64,000 nt of DNA from Hoyosella sp. YIM 151337. GTDB taxonomy: Bacteria; Actinomycetota; Actinomycetes; Mycobacteriales; Mycobacteriaceae. The translations under genes and the position numbers were made by a program. The notes beneath the pieces were generated by a model. It searched no databases and had not been told where the DNA came from. It saw nothing but the letters and a program-made list of their open reading frames with translations. Of the stretch, positions 1-9,390 are shown piece after piece. The stretch lies in assembly GCF_026041215.1 (NCBI RefSeq), contig NZ_JAPEIQ010000023.1, positions 21,760 to 85,759 on the forward strand, read 5' to 3'. Position 1 is the first letter of the stretch, and each line of letters starts with the position of its first letter.

Positions 1-327
1 TATGTTCTGGAACCATTGCAGCCAGGTCGCGACAAACCCGGCACGTGCACCGAAGGCCTCGCTCACCCACACATAGACGCCGCCGTCGCGCTGGCAGCGT
101 GTGCCGAGTTCCGCCGCGACCAGAGCGGCAGGAATAAGGAACAACACGATCGCCACGCCGAGGTAGAAGACCGCTCCCAGCCCGTAGGTGGCGAGCGCGG
201 CCATTCCATTCAAGCTCGTGATGATGCCGAACATCAGCATGACCACGAGGAACAGCCCGAGGGGCCGCTGCGAGATTTGCGCACCGTTGGAGCGACCACG
301 CGGCCCCACACCGGAGAATGGGCTCAC
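1..327 (-). CDS. APC-family amino acid permease (5' part only; continues past the window start)
   Basis: Reading the minus strand from a GTG at 327 (or GTG at 309) gives an open frame to the window edge, about 109 codons. The N-terminus is polar, then LGLFLVVMLMFGIITSLNGM begins a first membrane segment, followed by ATYGLGAVFYLGVAIVLFLI (second segment) and AELGTRCQRDGGVYVWVSEA. This last motif, with its GGVYVW, is typical of amino acid-polyamine-organocation permeases of the glutamate/GABA antiporter type. An in-frame TAG at 337-339 closes the frame upstream, so the start must be 327 or 309. The substrate cannot be told from this fragment. Confidence 0.75.
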   Translation of the reverse strand, partial: MSPFSGVGPRGRSNGAQISQRPLGLFLVVMLMFGIITSLNGMAALATYGLGAVFYLGVAIVLFLIPAALVAAELGTRCQRDGGVYVWVSEAFGARAGFVATWLQWFQNI

Positions 328-710
328 TCGCGCAGCCTACGCTTGAGCGCTGGTCACTATGCCCGGTTTGGGGCCGGTTCTCGCAGAGTTTCGTCAATCA
401 GATTCGCATTCCTCGCGCAGAAGTATCGGGCTTTACAGCGGCCAGGTTCGCGTCCACGCTGCACCACACTTCTCGACCTGCCATTCGCCGAAAAGCGCGG
501 TTCCACGACGACGCGCTTTCCCGGGATATGAAAAACTGAATCGTTAAACGACGTGGTGTGATGCGTCGCACAAATATCGAAACGGAAAACAAATCACCAG
601 CTAAACCGCACACCGGTGAGGGCACCGAAGCGCGCGTGCGCCGCGCACACGACATTGCCGACATTACGGGAATGTAGCCTAATACACCTGTCCACCTAGG
701 GAGTTTCTTC
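328..710. other. Intergenic region between the divergent permease and pntA
   Basis: About 380 bases with no convincing gene. Short open frames here overlap on both strands and lack ribosome sites. The region must hold the promoters of the leftward permease and the rightward pntAB operon. The 540-600 stretch is noticeably AT-richer than its surroundings. A GGGAG ribosome site lies just before the pntA ATG. I see no clear inverted repeat or riboswitch. Confidence 0.4.
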
Positions 711-2237
711 ATGATTGTTGGTGTCCTGCGGGAGGTTGGTCCCGGCGAGACGCGTGTGGCGGCGACGCCTGCGACTGTGGGGCAGCTGATGAAGCTCGGG
801 TACGACGTGGTTGTCGAGCCTGGTGCGGGTGAGCTGTCGAATTTCGCTGATGTGGCGTATGCGGACGCTGGGGCGTCGATCGGTTCGGTTGCTGAGGCTG
901 ATGTGGTGCTGGGTGTGAACGCGCCGTCTGCAGAGCAGCTGGGCGGGTTGAAGCCTGGTGTGACGCTGATCAGTGTTCTGAACGCGCGGTTTGACGAGGG
1001 TCTGGTGGCGGATTTGTCGCAGCGGCCGATCACGGCGCTGGCGATGGATGCGGTGCCGCGGATCAGCCGGGCGCAGTCGCTGGATGTGTTGTCGTCGATG
1101 GCAAACATCGCGGGCTATCGCGCGGTGGTCGAGGCGGCGCACGAGTTCGGCCGGTTTTTCACGGGCCAGGTGACCGCGGCGGGCAAGGTACCGCCAGCCA
1201 GGGTCCTGGTGGTGGGTGCGGGTGTCGCGGGTCTGGCAGCGATCGGTGCGGCCGGTTCGATGGGCGCGGTGGTGCGTGCGACGGATCCGCGCCCGGAGGT
1301 GGCTGATCAGGTGGCGTCACTCGGTGGCGAATACCTCGCGATTGAGAACCCTGAAGCGGAAGTCTCCGCGACCGGGTACGCGAAAGAGATGGGTGATGAC
1401 TACAAGGCCCGGGAAGCGCAGCTGTATACGGCGCAGTCCCGTGAGGCGGACATCATCATCACTACGGCGCTGATTCCGGGTCGCCCGGCACCGCGGATCA
1501 TCACCGCGGAGATGGTCGCATCGATGAAGCCGGGTTCGGTGATCGTGGATATGGCCGCTGCCAATGGCGGCAACGTCGAGGGCACCGTGCCGGGGGAGAA
1601 GGTCATCACCGATAACGGGGTGATCATTCTCGGGTATACGGATCTGCCCGGCCGCTTGCCGGCGCAGGCGTCACAGCTGTACGGGCAGAACTTGGTGAAC
1701 CTGTTGAAGCTGATGACCCCGGGCAAAGACGGGCAGCTCGTCGTCGATTTCGATGACGTGGTGATCCGGTCGATGACCGTGGTCAAAGACGGTGAGTGCA
1801 CCTGGCCGCCACCACCGGTCCAGGTGTCCGCGACACCCACCCCCGCTGCGGCGGCGGCGCCGGTGACCGCACCGGTGGTGAAGGAACCGATGTCGCAGGG
1901 CAAGCGGATCGCTCTGGTCGCAGCGGGTGCGGCGGTGCTGTTCGCGCTGATCGCGGCGGCCCCGGCCGCTTTGCAGGGCCATTTGATCGTGTTCGCTTTG
2001 GCGATCGTGGTCGGGTTTTATGTGATTGGGCATGTGCATCACGCGCTGCACACCCCGCTGATGTCGGTGACGAACGCGATCTCGAGCATCATCATCGTCG
2101 GTGCGCTGCTGCAGGTCGGATCGTCTAACGCGGTCGTGACCACGCTCGCGCTTGCGGCGATTCTTCTGGCCAGCATCAACATTTTCGGTGGCTTCGCGGT
2201 GACGCGCCGCATGCTCGCCATGTTCTCGAGGAGCTGA
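711..2237 (+). CDS. pntA: NAD(P)+ transhydrogenase, alpha subunit
   Basis: Membrane-bound proton-translocating transhydrogenase, which moves hydride between NADH and NADP+ using the proton gradient. The 508 residues match the E. coli-type fused PntA (about 510). An alanine-dehydrogenase-like NAD(H)-binding domain I carries the Rossmann motif GAGVAGL near residue 170 and the nucleotide-facing ATDPRPEV. A Pro/Ala linker near 375-390 joins it to a C-terminal membrane part (about 397-500) with four hydrophobic segments. GGGAG precedes the ATG. pntB follows after 5 bases, so they form an operon. M. tuberculosis splits this subunit into PntAa and PntAb, so the fused form is worth noting. Confidence 0.95.
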   Translation: MIVGVLREVGPGETRVAATPATVGQLMKLGYDVVVEPGAGELSNFADVAYADAGASIGSVAEADVVLGVNAPSAEQLGGLKPGVTLISVLNARFDEGLVADLSQRPITALAMDAVPRISRAQSLDVLSSMANIAGYRAVVEAAHEFGRFFTGQVTAAGKVPPARVLVVGAGVAGLAAIGAAGSMGAVVRATDPRPEVADQVASLGGEYLAIENPEAEVSATGYAKEMGDDYKAREAQLYTAQSREADIIITTALIPGRPAPRIITAEMVASMKPGSVIVDMAAANGGNVEGTVPGEKVITDNGVIILGYTDLPGRLPAQASQLYGQNLVNLLKLMTPGKDGQLVVDFDDVVIRSMTVVKDGECTWPPPPVQVSATPTPAAAAAPVTAPVVKEPMSQGKRIALVAAGAAVLFALIAAAPAALQGHLIVFALAIVVGFYVIGHVHHALHTPLMSVTNAISSIIIVGALLQVGSSNAVVTTLALAAILLASINIFGGFAVTRRMLAMFSRS

Positions 2238-2242
2238 TTCGC

Positions 2243-3688
2243 GTGCTCACCTTATCTACTGCCGCTGCGGCGGCGTATGTGATCGCGGCCTTGCTGTTCA
2301 TTCTCGCGCTGGCCGGATTGTCGAAGCATGAGACCGCGAAAGCGGGCAACACGTTCGGTGCGCTCGGTATGGCTGTCGCGGTGGTCGCGACGCTCGCGCT
2401 AGTTTTCGATGACGGTATCAGTGTGACTGCACTGGTGCTGCTGGTGACGGTGGTGCTGATCGGCGGGGCGATCGGGTTGTGGCGCGCCCGGGTAGTGCAG
2501 ATGACCGGGATGCCGGAACTGATCGCGCTGCTGCACAGCTTCGTCGGTTTGGCGGCGGTGTTTGTAGGCTGGAACCGGTACTTCAAGGTTGAGGCCGACC
2601 CCACCGGGCCCTACGCGGCCGAGCTGGGCGAACTGGATCTGCTGGGTATTCACGCCGCTGAGGTCACGATCAGTGTGTTCATCGGTGCGGTCACCTTGAC
2701 CGGGTCGATCGTGGCGTTCTTGAAGCTGTCGGCGCGGATGAAGTCGACACCGCTGATGCTGCCGGGCAAGAACTACCTGAACCTGGGTGCCCTCGCTGCG
2801 TTCGTCGTGCTGACGGCGTGGTTCGTGATCGACCCGCAGCTGTGGATTCTGATCACGATCACCGTGCTCGCACTGCTGCTGGGGTGGCATTTGGTCGCCT
2901 CGATCGGTGGCGGGGACATGCCGGTGGTGGTGTCGATGCTCAACAGCTACTCCGGGTGGGCCGCTGCCGCGCTGGGGTTCTTGCTGCGCAACGACCTGCT
3001 CATCATCGTCGGTGCGCTGGTCGGTGCGTCGGGTGCGTATCTTTCGTACATCATGTGCAAGGGCATGAACCGCTCGTTCCTCTCCGTTATCGCGGGTGGT
3101 TACGGCATCGAGGCTGGCCCGTCGTCAGACACTGATTACGGCGAGCACCGGGAAGTGACTGCGGATCAGGCCGCGGAAATCCTCGCCGCCGCCCGCAGCG
3201 TAGTCATCACCCCCGGCTACGGCATGGCGGTCGCGCAGGCACAGTACGCGGTCGCGGAACTGACCCGGAAACTCCGTGCGCATGGCGTGGAGGTGCGGTT
3301 CGGTATTCACCCGGTCGCGGGTCGGCTGCCCGGGCACATGAACGTGCTGCTCGCCGAGGCGAAAGTGCCGTACGACATCGTGCTCGAGATGGATGAGATC
3401 AATGACGACTTCGGTGACACCGATGTGGTCCTGGTCATCGGCGCGAACGACACCGTCAACCCGGCTGCGGCGGAAGATCCGTCCAGCCCGATCGCGGGCA
3501 TGCCGGTGCTGAACGTGTGGAACGCGCGCAACGTCATCGTGTTCAAACGCTCCATGGCCTCCGGCTACGCAGGCGTGCAGAACCCGCTGTTCTTCCGGGA
3601 GAACACCGCCATGCTCTTCGGTGACGCCAAAGACAAAGTCGAACACATCCACCACGAACTCGACCAGGTAGCCCACGCCACCCACTAA
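2243..3688 (+). CDS. pntB: NAD(P)+ transhydrogenase, beta subunit
   Basis: Partner of PntA. The 481 residues begin with about nine hydrophobic helices (1-270, membrane domain II) and end with the NADP(H)-binding domain III. The diagnostic domain III motifs are [41 protein letters not shown] and the late [11 protein letters not shown]. The start is a GTG at 2243 with GAGGAG at the pntA stop as ribosome site. A hairpin at 3711-3740 closes the operon. Confidence 0.95.
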   Translation: MLTLSTAAAAAYVIAALLFILALAGLSKHETAKAGNTFGALGMAVAVVATLALVFDDGISVTALVLLVTVVLIGGAIGLWRARVVQMTGMPELIALLHSFVGLAAVFVGWNRYFKVEADPTGPYAAELGELDLLGIHAAEVTISVFIGAVTLTGSIVAFLKLSARMKSTPLMLPGKNYLNLGALAAFVVLTAWFVIDPQLWILITITVLALLLGWHLVASIGGGDMPVVVSMLNSYSGWAAAALGFLLRNDLLIIVGALVGASGAYLSYIMCKGMNRSFLSVIAGGYGIEAGPSSDTDYGEHREVTADQAAEILAAARSVVITPGYGMAVAQAQYAVAELTRKLRAHGVEVRFGIHPVAGRLPGHMNVLLAEAKVPYDIVLEMDEINDDFGDTDVVLVIGANDTVNPAAAEDPSSPIAGMPVLNVWNARNVIVFKRSMASGYAGVQNPLFFRENTAMLFGDAKDKVEHIHHELDQVAHATH

Positions 3689-3710
3689 CGGGGAACAGCG
3701 GGTACATTCT

Positions 3711-3740
3711 GAGCCCGGCAGCACACGTGCTGCCGGGCTC
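3711..3740 (+). terminator. Hairpin terminator after pntAB
   Basis: A perfect inverted repeat with 14-base arms, GAGCCCGGCAGCAC and GTGCTGCCGGGCTC, separated by only 2 bases (in practice a 13-bp stem with a 4-base loop). It begins 22 bases after the pntB stop and lies between pntB and the converging gene that ends at 3776, so it can serve both strands. There is no T-run, as is common in high-GC actinobacteria. Confidence 0.75.
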
Positions 3741-3775
3741 AGTCGTGTCCGGGGCGACAGAAGACGCGTTCGTCG

Positions 3776-4627
3776 CTATTCCCACGCCGCAGCGCGAACC
3801 TTGTATGGCGAGTCCACGCAGCCGGCTCCGCTGACAATATTCGCGGTCCCGATCTCCCAGGCCGTAGTTATGCCGGAACCGCCGCGGTGGATCTCGACGA
3901 GCCGCGCCGCGTGGCCGCCCTCCAGCACCGATTCCACCGAACACAGGCGCACCGACTGCCACGCCTCACCATCCACCATCGGGTGGAGCACCGCCAGCGG
4001 CAGGACAAGATAAGCGCTCACCGCGAGAATGGCGGTATTGGCCAGCCTCACCCGGCGATCAGGCGGCACAGGTTGCTGACCGTTCCGTACGCGAACTACG
4101 TTCCGCAGCAAGTGAAGCTCCTTCGGCAGGCGGTACGCCAGCGTCGCGAGCGCCGTGGCCATCGCCCACCAGGGACCAAACAGTGCAAGGGCCCACAGAA
4201 AGCCGATGACGGGCCGCACGAGGTCGTTGAAAACGTCCGCGAACCGGTATTGCTGTTTCTTTGCCGCTGTGTGCTGGGTGAGCATGCGGCGGGAAGCCTC
4301 ACCAAGAAACTCGAAAACACGCGAATTACTGATGAGGACGAACAATATGAGAAACAGCAGCGGATATCGCAGTACGTTGTCGATCAGCACATTCACCCAT
4401 CCGGCGGGTCCGTGCAGCCGGATGATCTCGCCGGTGAGGGCGGGACTTTCGGTGACGTACAGGATCTTCAAGAATGGGAAGCTCAGCACCAGGGCGATGA
4501 TCACGAGCTGGGCTAGCTGAGCCCGCGAAACCTCACCTTCGCCGACGAAGCCAGGGGCACAATCGGCCTGGTCGGAGGCGTCTGAAGTGTCAGAGTAGCT
4601 GTCGCTGTGCCTGCCGGAGCGATTCAT
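3776..4627 (-). CDS. Hypothetical multi-pass membrane protein
   Basis: 283 residues, not assigned to a family. A Ser/Asp-rich hydrophilic N-terminus (1-35) is followed by hydrophobic segments near 37-57 (LAQLVIIALVLSFPFLKILY), 75-100 (RYPLLFLILFVLI), 135-165 (PVIGFLWALALFGPWWAMAT) and 195-215 (TAILAVSAYLVLPLAVLH). The C-terminal 65 residues are hydrophilic with two cysteines (LCSVESV, GAGCVDS), possibly outside the cell. The ATG at 4627 is the first in frame. It converges on pntB and appears to be a single-gene unit. Confidence 0.65.
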   Translation of the reverse strand: MNRSGRHSDSYSDTSDASDQADCAPGFVGEGEVSRAQLAQLVIIALVLSFPFLKILYVTESPALTGEIIRLHGPAGWVNVLIDNVLRYPLLFLILFVLISNSRVFEFLGEASRRMLTQHTAAKKQQYRFADVFNDLVRPVIGFLWALALFGPWWAMATALATLAYRLPKELHLLRNVVRVRNGQQPVPPDRRVRLANTAILAVSAYLVLPLAVLHPMVDGEAWQSVRLCSVESVLEGGHAARLVEIHRGGSGITTAWEIGTANIVSGAGCVDSPYKVRAAAWE

Positions 4628-4704
4628 TGTCCGAGTTAATCACGGCACCGTACGCGAGGATTCGTTCCCGGTGAAGCTGTGCGGTTCGGCGTTGCTGCAC
4701 TAAG

Positions 4705-5691
4705 TTACGATCCTGCGTGGTGCGTGCTGACCTCGTCGACAAATCGCGCGATCTCGTCGAGGGCATCAGATGCGGCCCGCGACACCCTGTGCGCGATCTG
4801 AAACACATGTATCTTCCGGTGGTACAGACTCAGCCGTCCGTTCCCGCCAACCGCGTTGAGCTTCTCGACGTAGTGCTCAGCATCCCCGGTCAACAACTCG
4901 GCATCGCTCGCTTGCACAAGCACCGGCGGCATGACAGTCAGGTCGTCGTTCGTCAGCAGAAGTTCGGGGTCGGACGGTGCGACACCGCGCCAGTGGGGTT
5001 CCATCAACGCCCGCCCGGCATCGGTAAAGTGCACCGGTGCTTTCGGGTGCTTGCTGGTGAGCCAGCGTTTGCTCATCGACATGGTGGGGTCGACCACGGG
5101 CGACAGCGCGACAACACCCGCAGGAACGGGCAAGCCAGCCCGGTCAGCTCGGGGTGGCAGACCCAGCGCGAGGTGACCTCCGGCAGAGTCTCCGCACACA
5201 ACGATGTCTTCGGCGCTGACACCAGAGTCGAGGAGCCAGGCGTAGGCGCGCAGCACGTCGTCGACAGCAGCAGGGTAGGGGTACTCGGGAGCCCTGCGGT
5301 AATCCAGCGAGAAAACGGGACGCTTCGTACGGGCTGACAGTTCACTGGTCAGTCCGCGGTGCGACCGCGGCGATCCCACCACGAACCCGCCGCCATGGAC
5401 GTACAGCAGCACCGCAGCATCGCGCGGACCAGACCCAGGGCGCTCCACCCACTCGCCACGCACCTGACCGTCCCGGAAGCGCACGCGGACTTGCTCAACG
5501 CGCGTAGCCGGATCGGCCCGCAGGTTGGGCCGGGTCATGTAACGCTCAAGCATGAGGCGCATGGCACGAACCTCTGCCATCGTGATCGTGCCGCGCGTAC
5601 CGAGTCGCCGCGCATACCGCCCGGCCGCGCTCCGGCCGCTGGTCATGGCAGCGCGGCGAAAGTGATCCAGCCTAATTACGGTTGGGCGCAT
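4705..5691 (-). CDS. Alpha/beta hydrolase, hormone-sensitive-lipase (HSL) family esterase
   Basis: Probable carboxylesterase or lipase of 328 residues. The oxyanion-hole motif HGGGF is near residue 99 and the nucleophile elbow GDSAGGH near 167. Family comparison puts the acid in ASDAELLTGDAE and the catalytic His in KIHVFQI near the C-terminus. I chose the ATG at 5691 (MRPTVIRL). The frame stays open to 5973, but that extension overlaps the PPOX gene and is low-complexity Arg/Ser/Thr sequence. The region just after the Ser motif (LGLPPRADRAG) is a little shorter than usual in the family. The substrate is unknown. Confidence 0.85.
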   Translation of the reverse strand: MRPTVIRLDHFRRAAMTSGRSAAGRYARRLGTRGTITMAEVRAMRLMLERYMTRPNLRADPATRVEQVRVRFRDGQVRGEWVERPGSGPRDAAVLLYVHGGGFVVGSPRSHRGLTSELSARTKRPVFSLDYRRAPEYPYPAAVDDVLRAYAWLLDSGVSAEDIVVCGDSAGGHLALGLPPRADRAGLPVPAGVVALSPVVDPTMSMSKRWLTSKHPKAPVHFTDAGRALMEPHWRGVAPSDPELLLTNDDLTVMPPVLVQASDAELLTGDAEHYVEKLNAVGGNGRLSLYHRKIHVFQIAHRVSRAASDALDEIARFVDEVSTHHAGS

Positions 5692-5761
5692 AGCTCGATA
5701 GTGCCACAGGCCGGTTTTCCCGGACGCTCGTACTGCTCGGCCGGCGGCGACGCCTGGTCTA

Positions 5762-6205
5762 TCAGGGCGCTGAGCGTGCCGACCACGCTGTCCACCCGGC
5801 TGGCTCGATGATGATCGCGGGACCGGCAGGCGGATCCTCGCTGTACTGCGAGTACTTGCCCGCCAGTGCGTCGAGGGCGCGCGCCCGTTCTTGGCCGTCC
5901 TCAGCGATCCGCCCACGGCCGTCAACCCGTACCCACCACAGTCGCGTCCAATCGTCGTCGTAATGGTCGACAATGAGGCTCACCGCCGGGTTGGTGCGCA
6001 GATTGCGGAGGCGCTGAAGGTTGTTCGTCCGTTTGGGTTTCGAGTCGATCGCGGTGACGACCTCTTCATCTGCCACCGCGAAGGTAATGGGTACGACGTG
6101 GGGCGTCCCGTCCGGACGAACCGTCGCAAGCCTGGCCACTTTCGCAGCGGCAAATCGCTGACGCGGGGAATCGGGAGGCAAACCCGCACCGGTGGTGGTA
6201 GGCAT
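5762..6205 (-). CDS. PPOX-class probable F420-dependent enzyme, Rv0121-like
   Basis: 147 residues with the split-barrel flavin/F420-binding fold of the pyridoxamine-5'-phosphate-oxidase superfamily. Visible signatures are VARLATVRPDGTPHVVPITF, KPKRTNNLQRLRNLRTNP and the C-terminal WTAWSA, which is characteristic of the Rv0121 subgroup. Members use F420 or flavin for two-electron reductions, but the physiological substrate is not known. The gene is divergent from the LLM reductase at 6242 with only 36 bases between, and upstream of the esterase in the same direction. Confidence 0.85.
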   Translation of the reverse strand: MPTTTGAGLPPDSPRQRFAAAKVARLATVRPDGTPHVVPITFAVADEEVVTAIDSKPKRTNNLQRLRNLRTNPAVSLIVDHYDDDWTRLWWVRVDGRGRIAEDGQERARALDALAGKYSQYSEDPPAGPAIIIEPAGWTAWSARSAP

Positions 6206-6241
6206 ATTTCCAGTGTGCTCGACTCAGAGAGAAGGTGCAGC

Positions 6242-7105
6242 ATGCAGGTCGGAATCGGACTTCCCAACGCAGTACCAGGCGCAACTGGCCGCGGCCTGAT
6301 CGAATGGGCGCGCCGCGCAGACCAGGCTGGGTTCAGCTCACTCGGCTCCATCGGCGCGGTGTCGTATCCCAGTTATGAAGAGCTCACGGTCTTTGCTGCG
6401 GCGGGCGCGGTGACCGAGCGAATCCGCTTCTTCACAAACGTACTGATCGCCCCGCCGCGAAGCGCTGCCGAGCTAGCGAAGCAGGCTGCGACGGTCGACC
6501 AACTCACGAACGGCAGGCTCACCCTCGGATTGGGTGTGGGCTGGCGCGAGTCTGACTTTTTGCTCACCGGCCGAGACTTTGACGGCCGCGGTGCGGCCTT
6601 CGACGAAATGTTGCCGGCCTTGTACCGCTCGTGGCGTGGCGAAGCGCTCGACCCGGCGGCACGCCCAGCATCCCCGCCCCCTGTGCAGTCACCGATTCCA
6701 GTCATGATCGGCGGCACGACCCAGGCAGCGATCAGGCGCGTCGTCGACCATGGGGCTGGCTGGACTGCGGGCGGGCTGCCGCCCGATGCGGTCAGTGAAT
6801 TCGCCACGAAGGTGCGAACAGCATGGCAGGCTGCCGGGCGCGACGGTGAACCGTACATCACAGCGCTTGTTTACTTCGGTCTCGGCGACACTGAGCAACA
6901 GTCTCGCGAAAGCGTGCTCGACTACTACAAACCGATGGGTGACGACGTTGCTCAGATGATCGCGGGGAGTGTGCTGCGCAGTGCCGAAGCCATTCAAGGC
7001 GCGATACAGGCGTATGAGGCGACAGGCGCGCACGAGCTGATCTTCGCGCCAACGGTGTCCGCAGTCGACCAGGTTGATCTGCTTGCGAACGTCGTGTTCG
7101 GATAA
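6242..7105 (+). CDS. LLM-class (luciferase-like) F420- or flavin-dependent oxidoreductase
   Basis: 287 residues forming the TIM-barrel of bacterial luciferase-like monooxygenases and F420-dependent reductases. MQVGIGLPNAVPG is the usual first strand, TNVLIAPPRSAAELAKQAAT and LTLGLGVGWRESDF are family hallmarks, and IPVMIGGTTQAAIRR is the cofactor-phosphate loop. Start at ATG 6242 with GAAGG seven bases upstream; the frame is open farther upstream only as a shadow of the divergent gene. Pairing with the PPOX gene suggests F420 chemistry, but the substrate is unknown. Confidence 0.85.
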   Translation: MQVGIGLPNAVPGATGRGLIEWARRADQAGFSSLGSIGAVSYPSYEELTVFAAAGAVTERIRFFTNVLIAPPRSAAELAKQAATVDQLTNGRLTLGLGVGWRESDFLLTGRDFDGRGAAFDEMLPALYRSWRGEALDPAARPASPPPVQSPIPVMIGGTTQAAIRRVVDHGAGWTAGGLPPDAVSEFATKVRTAWQAAGRDGEPYITALVYFGLGDTEQQSRESVLDYYKPMGDDVAQMIAGSVLRSAEAIQGAIQAYEATGAHELIFAPTVSAVDQVDLLANVVFG

Positions 7106-7242
7106 AAGCAAACGCAAGTAGCGTCGGAACCCTCGCTTTGACCTGACCCCTCCTTCTGGTGATAGCGGTCAAATACTGTCCTATGTGTCTGGCACAGTGA
7201 GCGGAGCAGATCAGGAATTGTTGAAGGGTAAGGACGGCGGCT

Positions 7243-7680
7243 ATGTCCCACGAGATCCAGGTGACGTTCGACTGCGGTGACCCGGCGGCGCTCGCGAGGT
7301 TCTGGGCTGACGCCCTTGGATATCAGATTCAGGAGCCTCCGCCGGGCTTCGACAGTTGGGACGCGGCGCTGGCGGCCATGGGCATCCCGCCTGAACGCCG
7401 CAACGACGCGTCTGCACTCATCGATCCAGAAGGACGCGGTCCGCGGATCTTTTTCCAGCGCGTGCCTGAGGGGAAGGCTGCGAAGAACCGGGTACATCTC
7501 GACGTTCGCGCAGCACCGGGATTAACCGGCGACGAGCGTATGGCAGCACTTGAAGAATCGTGCGCTCGACTCGCTGAACTCGGGGCGACCCGGATCGCAC
7601 GATACGAGCCTGCCCCGCCGCTTCAGGCGGGGCACATCGTGTGCACCGACCCGGAAGGCAATGAGTTCTGCCTAGATTGA
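7243..7680 (+). CDS. VOC-superfamily (glyoxalase-like) protein
   Basis: 145 residues with one glyoxalase-like domain. QVTFDCGDPAALARFWADALGY is the first betaalphabeta unit, split here by FDCGDP, and VHLDVRA and IVCTDPEGNEFCLD end the second. Paired modules of this fold bind a metal in dioxygenases, glyoxalases and drug-binding proteins. This subgroup is common in actinobacteria and uncharacterised. AAGGA precedes the ATG. The next gene begins within about 35 bases of the stop and may be co-transcribed. Confidence 0.8.
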   Translation: MSHEIQVTFDCGDPAALARFWADALGYQIQEPPPGFDSWDAALAAMGIPPERRNDASALIDPEGRGPRIFFQRVPEGKAAKNRVHLDVRAAPGLTGDERMAALEESCARLAELGATRIARYEPAPPLQAGHIVCTDPEGNEFCLD

Positions 7681-7712
7681 GAGTAGGTGACAATCGAGAC
7701 GGGGAGACAGTT

Positions 7713-8834
7713 GTGCCGGATCATCTCGAAGTGCTGGTTGCGTTGTGTCTCGGGCCACGCGTCCCCATCAGTGGCACGATACGGGCCTGGCGCGACGTCG
7801 AAGAAGGAATGCACTTGTACTACGGGAGCTATTTCGGCGAACAACCTCTCGTGCTCTCCCTTTTGACTCCCGACGGAAATCTTCGCGTCACGCGATCGGG
7901 AGCCAAAGTCCGAATCGACACCGCCGATGGCACGCCACTGTTTCGATCAGACGGTCACTCTGCGTGGCACTTTCGCAACGACCGCTCCGACCCGCGAGTG
8001 ACGTCTCCTGCCCGGGTGCGGTTCCTCGGCCCTGGCCGCGAACTCGCCCTGTCGAGCGAGGAGGATCGGTGGGCGAACGAGCGGTGGATCAGACCGGTGG
8101 GGCCGGTCGAAGGGGTTGAGTTCCTGGGGAGGCCATGCTGGGAATTCAACCTTGCTCCGCCGCGCCCCTCGCCACGGTCACGGATGCTGGGCGAGTCCGA
8201 TTCCGTGCGAACGATCCGGCTGGACGTTCACACGCGAGCTGTGGTGGCGCAGTACGATCACAATGGTGACTCCGGCGCCGAGTTCGTGAGCTTCCACGTC
8301 GATGAGCAACTCCCTGATGCGGTGTTCACATGGCAGGGGACGGCAGTAACCGACGACGAAGAGATGGCTTTCCACCAGCGAAAAGCCGAAGACGACCGTC
8401 GGCTCGCGGACGAGGCCAACGATTGGTTCCGCAGCAACATCCTCCAAGGTGATGTCAATCTTCCCGTATTCAAGAGCTTTTCCCTCAAATCCACTCACGT
8501 CAACGAGAAAATCGGAGAGGTCAGCGCGGGCCTTTCTTGCTATAGCGATTGCTTGACGATCCGGCGAAGGCCACGTTCGAACATGCCCTGGACGCTCCCG
8601 CCTATGCGGGACGACTATGCAGGGGTACACGAGGAAAGCCGTTACGTATGGTCTGCAGGAGCTTTCGATTGGTTGCTGTCGGTGACGCGCGGAGAACTTA
8701 GCGCTTCGTCAATCGCTCACCTGCAGCGGTTACTCCACTCGTCCGAGCAACCGGAGCCGGGGCCCCCGCTTGAACGAATGCACTCGGGCGGGATTGTGGC
8801 TATTTCTGCCAATAGCCCGCGCGCAGGGTCCTAA
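7713..8834 (+). CDS. Hypothetical protein, soluble
   Basis: 373 residues with no signal peptide or membrane segment. It is rich in charged and aromatic residues, and the middle part (WHFRNDRSDPRV, FLGRPCWEFNL, TIRLDVHTRAVVAQYDHN) looks like beta-sheet. I do not recognise the family. The frame is open from a TTG at 7677 that overlaps the previous stop. I prefer GTG 7713 because GGGGAG lies six bases before it. Function cannot be inferred. Confidence 0.6.
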   Translation: MPDHLEVLVALCLGPRVPISGTIRAWRDVEEGMHLYYGSYFGEQPLVLSLLTPDGNLRVTRSGAKVRIDTADGTPLFRSDGHSAWHFRNDRSDPRVTSPARVRFLGPGRELALSSEEDRWANERWIRPVGPVEGVEFLGRPCWEFNLAPPRPSPRSRMLGESDSVRTIRLDVHTRAVVAQYDHNGDSGAEFVSFHVDEQLPDAVFTWQGTAVTDDEEMAFHQRKAEDDRRLADEANDWFRSNILQGDVNLPVFKSFSLKSTHVNEKIGEVSAGLSCYSDCLTIRRRPRSNMPWTLPPMRDDYAGVHEESRYVWSAGAFDWLLSVTRGELSASSIAHLQRLLHSSEQPEPGPPLERMHSGGIVAISANSPRAGS

Positions 8835-8932
8835 GCCCCTCAGCTTGAGCTGCTTAGAACGAGTATGGCCTTCGCGCCGTGACAAGGAGCAGAATCCAGA
8901 GTTAGGCGACCAGCAGCCGGAAGGAGCCGTCG

Positions 8933-9373
8933 ATGGAGGACTGGCGGAAGGTCATGCGGGTGGTGTTCGCGCGGCACAGCAATCCGTGGAGCATGTGGAC
9001 GAGGTGGGCGAGCACACCGCTGATGCTTGTCCCGTTGTGGCGACGCAGCCAGCGCGACGCCGCGCTGGTGGGCCTATGGATGGCAGTCAACCCGGTGGTG
9101 TTCAGCAAGCCCGCGCACGACCGGGCATGGTCGACCCGGGCGGCGCTTGGTGAGGAGCAGTGGCTCGCCAAGCGGCCGATAGACACCGCGATGGCGGTCA
9201 ACGTGGGCGCGACCGCCGCCTTGCTGGTCGCGATGGTCGCCGCCCATCAGCGCCGCGCAGTACCGGCCGCGGCTGCGACAGCACTGGAGATGGGACTGCT
9301 GATGGCGTACTGGGAACTGATGGCCCGCTACTACGAACGCAACTGTGGCGAGAGCCGAACATCCCGATCATGA
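8933..9373 (+). CDS. Small membrane protein, probably DUF6653 family
   Basis: 146 residues starting MEDWRKVMRVVFARHSNPWS, a beginning (F-x-RHSNPWSxWTR) that I associate with a small uncharacterised membrane family (DUF6653-like). Hydrophobic stretches lie near 28-40 (TPLMLVPLW), 45-60 (ALVGLWMAVNPVVF) and 88-128 (TAMAVNVGATAALLVAMVAA and ALEMGLLMAYWELM). AAGGAG sits seven bases before the ATG. It is a solitary gene, converging with the AraC-type gene. Confidence 0.65.
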   Translation: MEDWRKVMRVVFARHSNPWSMWTRWASTPLMLVPLWRRSQRDAALVGLWMAVNPVVFSKPAHDRAWSTRAALGEEQWLAKRPIDTAMAVNVGATAALLVAMVAAHQRRAVPAAAATALEMGLLMAYWELMARYYERNCGESRTSRS

Positions 9374-9390
9374 TCTTGGAGGTGGACCGC

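Noticed and set aside
16..531. Plus-strand open frame over the window start
   Set aside because: It is antisense to the amino-acid permease fragment and has low-complexity, charged sequence.
5692..5973. N-terminal extension of the esterase
   Set aside because: It overlaps the PPOX gene and is Arg/Ser/Thr-rich without family similarity; the ATG at 5691 fits the family.
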